A DNA stretch of 64,000 nt from Sycon ciliatum (Eukaryota > Porifera > Calcarea > Leucosolenida > Sycettidae): assembly GCF_964019385.1 (NCBI RefSeq), contig NC_088649.1, positions 25,454,017 through 25,518,016 of the forward strand, read 5' to 3'. A program made the translations under genes and the position numbers. The notes under the pieces were generated by a model. It was not told the origin of the DNA and made no database searches. It saw only the letters and a program-made list of their open reading frames with translations. Numbering within the stretch: the first letter of the stretch is position 1; every line of letters starts with the position of its first letter. Of the stretch, positions 11,399-21,599 are shown piece by piece.

Positions 11399-12092
11399 GA
11401 AGAAGAAGAAGAAGAAGAAGAAGAAGAAGAAGAAGAAGAAGAAGAAGAAGAAGAAGAAGAAGAAGAAGAAGAAGAAGAAGAAGAAGAAGAAGAAGAAGAA
11501 GAAGAAGAAGAAGAAGAAGAAGAAGAAGAAGAAGAAGAAGAAGAAGAAGAAGAAGAAGAAGAAGAAGAAGAAGAAGAAGAAGAAGAAGAAGAAGAAGAAG
11601 AAGAAGAAGAAGAAGAAGAAGAAGAAGAAGAAGAAGAAGAAGAAGAAGAAGAAGAAGAAGAAGAAGAAGAAGAAGAAGAAGAAGAAGAAGAAGAAGAAGA
11701 AGAAGAAGAAGAAGAAGAAGAAGAAGAAGAAGAAGAAGAAGAAGAAGAAGAAGAAGAAGAAGAAGAAGAAGAAGAAGAAGAAGAAGAAGAAGAAGAAGAA
11801 GAAGAAGAAGAAGAAGAAGAAGAAGAAGAAGAAGAAGAAGAAGAAGAAGAAGAAGAAGAAGAAGAAGAAGAAGAAGAAGAAGAAGAAGAAGAAGAAGAAG
11901 AAGAAGAAGAAGAAGAAGAAGAAAAAGAAGAAAAAGAAGAAAAAGAAGAAAAAGAAGAAAAAGAAGAAAAAGAAGAAAAAGAAGAAAAAGAAGAAAAAGA
12001 AGAAAAAGAAGAAAAAGAAGAAAAAGAAGAAGAAGAAGAAGAAGAAAAAGAAGAAGAAGAAGAAGACGAAGAAGAAGAAGAAGAAGAAGAAG
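11399..12092. repeat. ~0.7 kb (GAA)n / (TTC)n tract
   Basis: About 175 uninterrupted GAA triplets (11399-11923) are followed by about 11 copies of a 9-bp variant (GAAGAAAAA) to about 12025. A mixed GAA stretch with one GAC ends at the 3' terminus of copy 1. The long frames through it (poly-Phe, poly-Leu, poly-Glu, poly-Lys) are artefacts of the repeat. Confidence 0.98.
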
Positions 12093-15000
12093 GAAAGTAA
12101 TTCGCACCAATAAAAACTGGTGGGTAAAAAACCGTCTCGACTGTTTTTTAGGCAGTGACGGAGAAAGTAAAAGGAGAAAAGAAAAAGAAAAAAGAAGCGG
12201 ATGCCACTGTGGGCCAATGCCTGGGGTTGAGCAAAAGCGGTGAAGGCTAAAAAGCTCTTCAGAGCGGGAGCAGGCCAGTGCTCAGCGTAGTGCAATATGG
12301 ACGAGACTGTTGTAGTGAAGTTGTGGACGAGACTGTTGTAGTGAATTTGTGTTGTGGCGTCGTGCAGCTTAACAGCAGCTTGGTGCAGCGAAAGCATACA
12401 GCGAATGGCAGCGCGCAGTGTTGTGGCTTCGTGCAATAGTAGCTCTAAGCGGCGAAAGCATCTACTGATAGACTCGCTCCAGCGCGGCGCAGCACAAGCA
12501 AGTAGACTAGAAAAACGAATAAAAACGAACGAAAGCTCGACTTGGTTGGCGAACACCCACCCCCGGCCCTTTAGACGCCGGTGTGGCGAGTTAAAACCAA
12601 GATTTGAAGGGTACCCAACTATCCTCGCTGGGTGGCTGTCCGCCAACCAAGTGCCAACAAATGGCCTCTCGGGGACTTTTAAAACAGTGGCCAGTCGTGC
12701 CAAGCCTCCTCACGTCGCCTCAGCCAGATAACGTAGCTGGAATTTAGTGCTGCGTTTCTGCAGTTCCTTCTTATTTGGCGCTGTTTTTCCTTACAACAGC
12801 ACAATGCCCCTGCCAAACCGTCCAGGCTGCTGGAAATGGCTCCTCTAGCTCCCACCTCTGCTGTGAGGGCCTCGACTTCCCAGCCATTCTTCACACACTC
12901 CTGTTTGAGGTGGCGATACCGTGACAGCTTCTTCTCCCTGGACTGGATGATGCGGTCTTCGCTACACACCGTGAGTTCCAGCCAAAGAACCCTTCTCAAT
13001 TTCTTCGAGAAGAGAACTATGTCTGGACGACACGTGGTAGGTGCAATAAAGTGTGGGAATACCAGCCTCTCGTCCAGATCTGAAAGAAGCTGCCAATCAT
13101 GTGATCCTGACAAAAAACCATCGCTCAGACCTTTCCGCTGAGGTAACTCGCCATGGGGGATGTTTTGACCCGGTTTACAGAAGGTAATGTATGTACCCTT
13201 AGTGGGAGTTTGCTCGGTATTTGACGACTTTTGCTTTGCTGATACTATTTCTGTCATGAATTTACTGATCTGTTTGAGGACGTTGTCATGGCGCCACGTG
13301 TACCTTCCTTGATGGAGTGAGGAAGGGCAGGCGGTGAGAATGTGCCTCAGTGTTGATGTCCGCTGACAAAGAGGGCAATTCTGGTCCACAACAGAGTTGC
13401 CCCATCGTCTCAGATTGTCAGGCGAAGGCAGAGTATTAAGTATCGCGTTCATTTGGAACGATATCGTCCTTCCATAGCCCTCGTATAAGAGTTTCCGCCA
13501 TATCATGTCCTCGAACATTGTGTCTGCCCATTTGGTCCAGGCCCCTTGCATTTGTAGGCCCTTTAGGTGCCGGAGCTGCTCCTGGCAGTCGCCTTCTCTG
13601 ACTGTATTGAGAATTTGTTTCCTTGGTTTTACCACGCGTGCTTTTGGTGTCACAAAGCCCAGTCCGGCTCTGGGCGGTCGCGAAGCTGGCGTGTCCCATA
13701 CGGCCGTTTCGGCACATTCCAATTCCACAACCGGCGAGAACCTACGGGTGAACGTTTGTTCTTGTTTTCTGTGATGGCAATACAGTTGAGCGATGTTGTG
13801 GTCTTTGCTGTGCTTGATAATGTGCCATTTAATAGTTTGCTGCTGCTTCCATAGTGTTGTGATACACATGAGCCGGAGGCCTGGCCTTTCTCGATTTCCG
13901 GTGAAGAGGATGGCGGTGTTTGCAGCCTTGGGTAGGCCTGCCCACTTTTTAATAAAGGAGAGGCTGATGTGATGAAGCATTTTTGCAAAACTGTAACACA
14001 GGTCAAGTATCTCTAGGTGCCATGATATTTTCGGGATGATCAGATGTTGATAGAGCCAGAGTTTCTGGTGACCGACAAGGTGGGTTTCATGCACCAGTTT
14101 TAAGAGGTATCTATGAAGGTCAACGAGATCTTTGCGTTGTTCCTCCTCTTTCATATTGTCCGTCAAATTTCTCCCCAGAAATTTGAATTGCCGACCATTT
14201 AGCGGCGGTACATCCTTGCCGGATATTGTAAGGCCGGGGTCGAAACAGGTGTACTTGTTGTTGATTAGTTTCGCCGCGTAGGTCCTGCATTTATGCGGGG
14301 CAGCTTTCATTTGAGACCAGGACAAAAACTTGTCCACAACATCTAGTTTCTTTTGTGCGCCATGGGTTCTGTTACTAAAAACGGCTAAATCATCTGCGAA
14401 ACCAGTGTTAGAAGCAGTGATATCCGTCTGCTTGAAATTGTATGAAAGTGCCTGTAGGGGTTTTGCCTGGAGGGCATCGAGGAGGACTTGGAAGGTAATA
14501 TTGAACAGTACTGGGGACAGTGGGCATCCCTGAAACACACCGATACTGTACCGGAACGTCCGGGTCTGGGGCTTTCGTACGGAAGCAGTGAGATGTTCGT
14601 AGTAAGAAAATACAAGTCTTCTGATTTTCAGTGGGATATGGTACCGATGCAATGCCGCTTGAATTAAATTGTGCTTTACTGATCCGAACGCGTTCTTTAG
14701 GTCTATCCACACAATGGCTATGGAGCGCTTGTTCCTCTTCGAGTCTTTCATGGCTTCGCTACACAGAGTAGCATGCTCAACACAGCCTGACATTCCCGGC
14801 AGGAAACCTTTCTGTGTCATGCCATCAAAATACTCATTCACCAACATATGGCGAGTTAGTATCTTGGACAGCATGGCAAAGAAGATCTTACCATCGCAGT
14901 TGGAGAGAGCGATTGGTCGGAACATTGCTGGATCTGACACACTGTCACTTTTAGCAATTAGTGTAACGAAGGCGCACTGCCAAGAGCGCGGGATGACACC

Positions 15001-16362
15001 AGTCTTCCAAACTGTTTCGAAGATGCTGAAAAGGATATTGTGCAGGCATTTGCATCGTTTCCAGATTATGTACGGAATACCGTTTGAACCAGGAGCTGAC
15101 TTGTTCCTGCATTTTCTTAGGGTATTTTGAAACAGGGTCCATGTTGGACTCCCGTCAGTTAACGGAGTGGACGGTTTGCTCGTTGCTGGAGAAAAATCCG
15201 GCAGGGAGAAAGTTTGCCCACGTTCCGGGTCTTCATACAACTTGGAGAAGTAATCAAAACAAGTCTGTTCTGAGAATTCAGGATTGACGGGCGTTCCTTT
15301 CCGGGATAGCCGTTTGGCAAACTTATGGGGGTCTCGGAGGAAGGCAGAGCGTTGCTTTTGTGCTTCGCGATCCTGCTCGTGTGTTTTGATGATTTTCCGC
15401 AGTTTTTTGATGTCCTTCTGCACCCGGTTATAATCCTTTCTGAGGATCTCAACCATATGCTCGTCTAATTGGTCCCTGGCTCGGTATTGTTTTCGTAGGG
15501 CGCGGCGCTCCATGTAGAGCTCCGTTAGGCATCTGGATTGGCGTGGTTTGGTCGACTGGCGCTTTGGAACTGCATCCAAGGCGGTGTAGTCAGTGAAGAA
15601 AAATCTTAAGAAAGACGTTAGTTGACCTAGGGATTCATCAGGGTCAGCATTCTTGATTTTTGACAGAGGAAAATGGCGCTTAATGTGTTGCTCAAGTTGT
15701 TGGTCTGCTTTTGCCCAGGCAAGGCTAGACCTTGGCAGGTACAGTTTGTTATTGGGCAGATCCTGATCCGGTTTATCATCATTTGCATGCAAAACTTGCT
15801 GGGAGCAATGCTCCATCCTCTCGGCTGTGACAATGTTGCCGTCAGCGCTGTGCTCAGGAGGCGGGCTGACTGGGTTGGCAACATGCGTGTTACCACTCCT
15901 ATTGCTAGGGGTGAGCGGAATGTCAATTCCCTTACTTAGGTAAACCTTACAGGATTTAAGGTGACGTGCCATGTTAGATTTGAATATGTTTTTCATGCAA
16001 TGCGGACATGGCTTTTTACTAGTACAGTCTTTCAAACTGTTTTGGTTGTTGGCTGCAGCGGCATCTATTGGTTGCTTTCCCGCAGGCGCAGCCCCTGGTT
16101 CTGCGGAAAATTTGATGAATTTTTTCGTCTGATAATGACGACTTAAGTTGTAGGCGTGGCTCAGGGTACTTCCGCACCTATCGCACACCACTCCACCTAG
16201 CTGCGAATTCGAAAAACTAAGGGCGGTCATCGGCTTTGACACGCCACTACCAGACCCGTAGCTCTCCCGGGTAGTTGGCATAAGTGGAGGGTCTGGACTT
16301 GATGGGCAGTCCAGGGAGGGGTTATGCTCCGCCCGCTTTCGCCCCCTCGGGCCAGCATCTCT
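12093..16362 (-). mobile_element. Full-length R2-type (RLE) non-LTR retrotransposon, copy 1
   Basis: This is a ~4.27 kb element on the minus strand, bounded on both sides by (TTC)n: upstream 16363-16515 and downstream 11399-12092. It has an 81-nt 5' UTR, one uninterrupted 1200-codon ORF, and a ~585 bp 3' UTR. The 3' UTR ends in a CACCA/TGGTG hairpin (12105-12122) next to the microsatellite. The protein differs clearly from copies 2 and 3, so it belongs to a sister subfamily. The single ORF with N-terminal zinc fingers, central RT and C-terminal restriction-like endonuclease is the R2/NeSL/Hero-type layout. Clade within that group is not resolved. Confidence 0.93.
12679..16281 (-). CDS. RLE-type retrotransposon protein: zinc fingers, reverse transcriptase, restriction-like endonuclease
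   Basis: 1200 aa with no internal stop. From the N-terminus: a degenerate C2H2 finger (C33, C36, H49; second His missing); a second finger C92-x2-C95-x11-H107-x3-C111; a basic coiled linker at about 245-310; reverse transcriptase about 390-700, with catalytic Asp527 (WIDLKNAF), the QGCPLSPVLF block near 584 and the FADD site at 628-631; a CCHC finger C969-x2-C972-x7-H980-x4-C985; and the endonuclease RPD (1085-1087) with Glu1102. In R2-like elements these recognise the target, nick it and prime cDNA synthesis from the nick. I chose the ATG at 16281 because the frame further upstream is only microsatellite. All key residues I can check are present, so this copy may be competent, though that is inference. 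Confidence 0.93.
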   Translation of the reverse strand: MPTTRESYGSGSGVSKPMTALSFSNSQLGGVVCDRCGSTLSHAYNLSRHYQTKKFIKFSAEPGAAPAGKQPIDAAAANNQNSLKDCTSKKPCPHCMKNIFKSNMARHLKSCKVYLSKGIDIPLTPSNRSGNTHVANPVSPPPEHSADGNIVTAERMEHCSQQVLHANDDKPDQDLPNNKLYLPRSSLAWAKADQQLEQHIKRHFPLSKIKNADPDESLGQLTSFLRFFFTDYTALDAVPKRQSTKPRQSRCLTELYMERRALRKQYRARDQLDEHMVEILRKDYNRVQKDIKKLRKIIKTHEQDREAQKQRSAFLRDPHKFAKRLSRKGTPVNPEFSEQTCFDYFSKLYEDPERGQTFSLPDFSPATSKPSTPLTDGSPTWTLFQNTLRKCRNKSAPGSNGIPYIIWKRCKCLHNILFSIFETVWKTGVIPRSWQCAFVTLIAKSDSVSDPAMFRPIALSNCDGKIFFAMLSKILTRHMLVNEYFDGMTQKGFLPGMSGCVEHATLCSEAMKDSKRNKRSIAIVWIDLKNAFGSVKHNLIQAALHRYHIPLKIRRLVFSYYEHLTASVRKPQTRTFRYSIGVFQGCPLSPVLFNITFQVLLDALQAKPLQALSYNFKQTDITASNTGFADDLAVFSNRTHGAQKKLDVVDKFLSWSQMKAAPHKCRTYAAKLINNKYTCFDPGLTISGKDVPPLNGRQFKFLGRNLTDNMKEEEQRKDLVDLHRYLLKLVHETHLVGHQKLWLYQHLIIPKISWHLEILDLCYSFAKMLHHISLSFIKKWAGLPKAANTAILFTGNRERPGLRLMCITTLWKQQQTIKWHIIKHSKDHNIAQLYCHHRKQEQTFTRRFSPVVELECAETAVWDTPASRPPRAGLGFVTPKARVVKPRKQILNTVREGDCQEQLRHLKGLQMQGAWTKWADTMFEDMIWRKLLYEGYGRTISFQMNAILNTLPSPDNLRRWGNSVVDQNCPLCQRTSTLRHILTACPSSLHQGRYTWRHDNVLKQISKFMTEIVSAKQKSSNTEQTPTKGTYITFCKPGQNIPHGELPQRKGLSDGFLSGSHDWQLLSDLDERLVFPHFIAPTTCRPDIVLFSKKLRRVLWLELTVCSEDRIIQSREKKLSRYRHLKQECVKNGWEVEALTAEVGARGAISSSLDGLAGALCCCKEKQRQIRRNCRNAALNSSYVIWLRRREEAWHDWPLF

Positions 16363-16366
16363 GAAG

Positions 16367-16397
<31 letters not shown>

Positions 16398-16547
16398 TGA
16401 AGAAGAAGAAGAAGTTGAAGAATAAGAAGAAGAAGTTGAAGAAGAAGAAGAAGAAGAAGAAGAACAAGAACAAGAACAAGAACAAGAACAAGAAGAAGAA
16501 GAAGAAGAAGAAGAGAGAGAGAGAGAGAGAGACACACACACACACAC
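16363..16547. repeat. Compound microsatellite flanking the 5' end of copy 1
   Basis: Reading plus: (GAA)n with GTTGAA variants, then (CAAGAA)n, (GAA)n, (GA)n from about 16512 and (CA)n to 16547. On the retrotransposon strand it gives (TTC)n immediately before the element's first base, matching the tract on its 3' side. Confidence 0.97.
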
Positions 16548-17445
16548 TCCCCTTATTCATGGCTCACACATGACGGGTTTACGTGGCTCTAGTTAAAAAA
16601 ACCTAACAGGTTAGTTGGGTAACTCCGCTCTTCTTCCTCGCTCACCGGAGGAATTTCTCTAGTCTCCTCGCGCAACTGGGGAGCACTCCAATGGAGAGAG
16701 AAAGATTTTTATAGGGCGGCTTGGTGTGAGAGGTGGACTGAGACTTGACGGCGCTAACGGCGAATATCAAGACCTTACGGCCACGGAGCTGCGGGACTCT
16801 GCGCTGGTCGTCTATCCGTGTGGAGGCAAAGCAAACGCGGGCAACATTCTGCTGAAGCGAGCGTGGAGCTGAAGCTGGATTGGTGACTGACGCACCTGCT
16901 TACTCCACAACACCGGCGCATAATGATGTGCATGTACAAGACTTCGTGAGTATTCAACTCAAATTCGTGTTCCGTCAGCGTCAGTATCAGCAAGTACAGT
17001 CATGTAGTACAATTTGTTCCCAAAATAACTTCGGGACAGTCTGTTCATGGTTTTCATTTGTATTGGACTCGTTCTCTACACTTGCGATAATTTAGCGGCA
17101 ATTCTAACGTTGTAGCGTTGTTCTCTTGTAATTTAGTGGAACCTGTATTGAGTAACTGAGTTTTATGTTTCGTTACATTGTCGTCAGATCTCCTGTGTAC
17201 CGGTTTTGTGGCACAATGATTATAGCCATTATATTTGGTCGTCTCCATTCTTGTGCAATCATGCGTACATGTATGTAGGTTGGTTCTCTTCATGTTATTG
17301 TGACCAATTTCATAGATGTTGGTTGCCTTGTTGCTTTCTCTCCCCTCTCCTCTCACCCAAGCCATTCTGCATAAGCGAAGCTGTGGACGCAGCATACTGC
17401 TGCTACACTTCAACGCGGGAATGCGTATAATAATAATAAGTTAAA
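16548..17445. other. No gene seen
   Basis: Mixed-composition sequence without a recognisable exon or repeat. A TATA-like run (TTTTTATAGGG) near 16709 lies in a GC-moderate stretch but nothing downstream supports a promoter call. Confidence 0.45.
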
Positions 17446-17880
17446 AAAACAAAAAAGAAACACACACACACATAAGCAGAGAGAGAAAACTGAGAAAGAG
17501 AGAGACAGAAGAAGAGGGAAAGAAACAGATAGAGAATAAAAGATAGAGACAAAGAAAAGTGACCGAGTGAGGGACAAAGAGAGACACACAGAGAAAGACT
17601 GAAGAAGAGAAGCAGACAGAGAAACAGAGACAGACGGATGGAGACAGAAAGACAGAGAAACAGAAAGGAAGACAGTCAGACAGATAGGGACAGGCACACA
17701 GACAGAACGAGATAGGCAGACAGCTAGAGTATGACAAAGACAGGCGTACAGACAAACCAAGACACAGACAGAGACACATAGACACGGAGAGAGAGAGAGA
17801 GAGGGGCAGACAGATAGATAGATAGATAGATAGAGAGATTAATAGAATAGAGAGACAGACAGAGACACATGTGGAGACAC
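17446..17880. repeat. Purine-rich GA/GACA microsatellite block
   Basis: About 430 bp of degenerate (GAGACA)n, (GA)n and (GATA)n on the plus strand (CT-rich on the minus strand). Apparent Ser/Leu/Cys-rich frames through it are compositional. Confidence 0.9.
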
Positions 17881-18254
17881 ACAGATACGAGATATTTCGT
17901 TCGTTACATTTCTAATACTGAAGTAGTATAATACAAGTAGGTAGCAGCATAATGCACACAGATCTAGAGTGCTGAGAGTTGTCAAATGCGGCGAAAGCAG
18001 AGTGTAGTAGACACTACAGGAGTGAAGCAAAGCTGTTTTGTTGTAATGCTGCCCGACTGCTTGCCTATGCTGCCTGATGATTGCACTGGGCAATGAACCA
18101 GCCTTGTACCACTGGTGTACTGTGTGCAAAAACTTATAATGAGGTGAACTCATAAAACAGTGAGCCGAAAAAATACGATTAAAAAGCCGATTCACAAACC
18201 AGGTAAAGACAGGAAGAGAAAGAAAGATATGTGTGCATATACCCTGCACCCGTG

Positions 18255-18268
18255 CATGCGCACACACA

Positions 18269-18311
<43 letters not shown>
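18255..18311. repeat. (CA)n microsatellite
   Basis: About 28 CA dinucleotides with a single TA-type interruption. The flanking 17881-18254 has no recognisable gene. Confidence 0.95.
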
Positions 18312-18313
<2 letters not shown>

Positions 18314-18535
18314 GGGAGTTGATAGGTGAAGAATTGCGAAAACAGGGGACCCAGTGTGCCCTCAAGGAGATAAAGAGATAGAGATAGATAAAGAGATATC
18401 TTTGGCAAAGTATATTCGGCCCTGGTTTAAATCTGGCTTTGGAATTTATTTTTCATTGCAATCAGGTTCGGCCTCATTTCTCTGTGCTGTGCTAATGAGT
18501 CCACAAAGGACGAAACAGTTCTGTCCCCAGATTGG

Positions 18536-18572
18536 ATAGATAGATATAGATGAAGATAGATAGAGAGAGGGG

Positions 18573-18630
<58 letters not shown>
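18536..18630. repeat. (GATA)/(GA)n microsatellite
   Basis: A short GATA-type start passes into a (GA)n run with few interruptions. Nothing coding is supported between 18631 and 19070. Confidence 0.9.
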
Positions 18631-18632
<2 letters not shown>

Positions 18633-19070
18633 GGTAGCTGTCTTGGTCATTATCATCCGATGTATTCCGTGTGGCGTAGACTAGGTGTGCATTGAGAATC
18701 CTTTCACAAGGCATCGCAATAATTATAATTATGGAATTGGGCAGTTACGTGGTGCTTGTCTTGACATGTTTAACTCAGGTCATGTCTGATATCGTTGTCA
18801 TAAGAGAAAATCAGTGGCTGTACATCCACTGCACTTGCAAACTTGCGTGTCTCTCTGGCAACGGATGCACATGGTACTTAGTCTCTGTATCAATTGGCTC
18901 ATTTTGCGGGCGAGTGGTCACTGCCTGAGTTCAATGTTGGAAAAGGTAAGTAGCTCTAGAGTGCAGTATAGAGAAACTTATGCCAAATACGCTGTCATTA
19001 GGAGAGACTATACCAGCAACTTCGACTCATATACTTCAATATCTAATTGGATCTGTATAGAAGACGCTGC

Positions 19071-19499
19071 TCAGTGGTATTGAAGTTGTGGTTGATCAAC
19101 AGTGTATCTTTTAGGTACATGTGGCATCCATCGGTCTTGTTTGAATGACACTAGGCATGCAACCGGACAACGTTGGTGAAAGGTTTCATTACCAAAGAAC
19201 TTGATTGGTTTGCCATTTAGCTTTCTGTGTGGCGTGACATTGTTTTCGTGCACTGGTTTAGATTCTTGCCCACGTTTCCAGGAATCCAGCCAATTAATAG
19301 AAGCCGAAGCTATTTGAATAGCCAGATTATGTCTTCTTATCTGATCTGCACTCCATCCGCTTGCATCAGTAAGCAATGCAAACGCGTTGTCCCCTGCACA
19401 GGCAAATGACTTCTGCAGGCAATTCGGGGAGAGCGTAACGTGGCAGGACGAATTACCGTGAAGTTGCCACATGATCTGAGTACAATCGTAGCACATCAA
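19071..19499 (-). other. Unrecognised 142-codon open frame
   Basis: This minus-strand frame has balanced composition (several Cys, Trp and charged residues) rather than the biased look of repeat translations, and ends with a stop. I recognise no family. A possible acceptor (TTGCCTGCAG) lies inside it near 19415, so it could be part of an exon. It may equally be chance or a degraded repeat. Comparison with a related genome would decide. Confidence 0.2.
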
Positions 19500-19708
19500 G
19501 TCTTGACACTACTTGTGACATGATCAATTCTGCTATGCTCTAATGCAGACTAGCAATAAGAGGCATTTGTCAGATACTAGTAACCATGAGGTACTGAGAT
19601 GATTCTCTTCGGCAAGCCACCCACTCTGCTAAAAAATGCTCAAAATAAACGAGAGAGCTTGGAAGCTCAGGGCCCTACGCTATGCTTTTTTGCCTTGATG
19701 ACCTAGAC

Positions 19709-20208
19709 AAAAAAAAGCATAGGGATGTTATAAATTCTTTAAAAAATTCCTTTTTTTTTAGACATAACCTGGGATTCGAACCCGCACTATCGCGCTCCCT
19801 GCATGCATCCCCCGATACACTTCGCATACATACTAATTCTTCCAAGTTGTTTCACATTGTGATCTTGCATTTGAAAGCCCTATTTGAATATTCATTGTGG
19901 CCAGCCGTCTTTGATGGCACGGTACGGTAGGGGATAGGTACGGGACAGGTACGATCGAGGGTAATACGACACCGTCTCCCGTACCGTACCGTACCATCAA
20001 ACACAGCTGGCCACATACAGCTGCCCGCAATATTCAAATAGGGCTTTCAAACGCAAGATAATAACGTAAAGCAACTTGGAAGAATGGGTATGAATGCGAA
20101 GTGTATGGGGGAATGCATGTAGGGCGATAGTGCGGGTTCAAATCCCAGGATATGCCTGAAAAAAAAGGGGAATTGAAAAATTTATAACATCCTATGCTTT
20201 TTTGCCGT
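19709..20208. mobile_element. Fold-back element with ~230 bp inverted arms
   Basis: The two halves are inverted copies around a short centre near 19945-19975, which is itself rich in GTACC/GGTAC repeats. Matching landmarks in order are AGCATAGG...ATGTTATAAA, a tRNA box B-like GGGTTCAAATCCC, a CACTATCGC word, TTCCAAGTTG and CCCTATTTGAATATT. Arms differ by scattered substitutions. No coding is seen. The box B-like motif in each arm suggests the arms began as a tRNA-related SINE that was duplicated in inverted orientation. Confidence 0.8.
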
Positions 20209-20209
20209 C

Positions 20210-21590
20210 AGATACGGATAGCGCCAGGCGTGACACAAACAAACACACAAACAAACACCAAATTAAAGCTGTGTGGACCCTGGCTAGCGCCAGACGTTAC
20301 TGAAGTAACGTCTTCTGCATAGCTACGGGAATAATCTGTCATCTGCCTGCTCCAACTTGATTGTCCTCCTGACAAGTGAAAACCGCTGGCGTTGTCCGGC
20401 CATAAACACCATTATTGGCATTAATCCAACGCATTAATCTAACGTCTTCGTTGCTCCTCATCTCTGCAGCTCATACCAATAGGTCTAGCACGTCGAAAAA
20501 CTAAAATACTTGGAGCTACAAGCTACATTTTCAGAGACAGGGGGTTGCAAATGCCAAGAAACTCAGCTTCCCTTCACGTGTGGCATCACGGGCAATGACC
20601 ATTTATCAGCAAGCAATGTTTTACTAGAGCAAAGGCACATGGCGGGAACAGAAACAGCAACGTTTCTTTCTCAGCAAAAACAAATAAAAAGGAAAGTAAC
20701 AAAAAAGGATCAACAACGTACCAGGGATTCGTCCATACCCGGTACCCAGGTCCGTACCCCTGGAAAGGCTCTCCCACAGATTGCAGCACAACGGCCACGG
20801 CCAAGTGTCCCACTGAGGTGCGGTCGCTTGCCCGGACCGCTGGGACGCGGACACCTACGAAGAGCAGCCTGTGACGTTTATTTTTTATGACAGAAAATCC
20901 GCAAAAAAAGTTGGGCTTGTCCCTTCAGCCTTTCGCTATATGGAACATGCTTTGTAATTTTGAACAAGTTGTATGTTGTACATGAAAAAGCATGCAAGCC
21001 CAGTTTGTACATTATATCTGTCTGGTAATGTGTACAGACTTATTTTTCAGGAAAAGGGCCGTAAGTCGTAGATTTCACGAAAAAACTGCTGTTTGATACT
21101 GACTTTCTTCTCATCGCTTTTCTTTCACATGTACTTGTACATGATGTAGTCACTTTTGCATGTAGAATATTCCATGTTTACTTTGACGCTAAGTGTTGCC
21201 TGAAATTCGACAATGACGAGGCATTCCCGATCTAGACGGTGTTTGATGATGACGAGACAGAAGAAATGCTGTTCCCTGCTCGGTCACCCTCCTTTATTTT
21301 GCCTTTCCCCTATTTTGTTGCTGGAAGAGGTTTGATGGAGTTGTGTGCATGTGCATGTGGCGGACCATTTTAGTGCCATCATGACTTTTTCAACACGTGG
21401 CTTCTTTCCTTTTTTTTCACATCACCCCATGTGGATCCGTGGAATCGATTCCGAATCGATTCCAGGAATCGATTCCAGGGCTCACGACATGGAAATCGAA
21501 CGACTTGAATGCATGCGAATGGATTTATGAATCAATCCAAGTGTGAAATCGAAAGCACTCAGCCGGGCCATCCTCCACTTGCTCTGGCGT
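20210..21590. other. No gene seen; possible SINE relic at about 20715-20870
   Basis: On the minus strand 20870-20715 there is a weak box A-like CCTCAGTGGGACA and a box B-like GGACGAATCCC at SINE-like order, plus GGTACC-rich words. A small cluster of GGAATCGATTCC-type words lies at 21435-21480. No exon is supported. A 126-codon plus frame at 20510-20890 has no recognisable content. Confidence 0.35.
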
Positions 21591-21599
21591 TTCTTGGCC

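Noticed and set aside
12300-12540. Separate repeat near the GAGACTGTTGTAGTG duplication
   Set aside because: It lies within the 3' UTR of retrotransposon copy 1; the short direct repeat (two ~25 bp units) is part of that UTR.
10811-12703. Long poly-Phe, poly-Leu, poly-Glu and poly-Lys frames
   Set aside because: They are translations of the (GAA)n tract joined to UTR and truncated retrotransposon sequence, not genes.
12679-16560. Starting the retrotransposon ORF at the far upstream ATG (16560)
   Set aside because: The extra ~93 codons are microsatellite translation outside the element; the ATG at 16281 lies inside it.
17410-17785. Ser/Leu/Cys-rich minus-strand frames resembling membrane proteins
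   Set aside because: Compositional output of a GA/GACA-rich repeat block.
20510-20890. 126-codon plus-strand frame
   Set aside because: No domain; it overlaps a probable SINE relic and ends in low-quality sequence.
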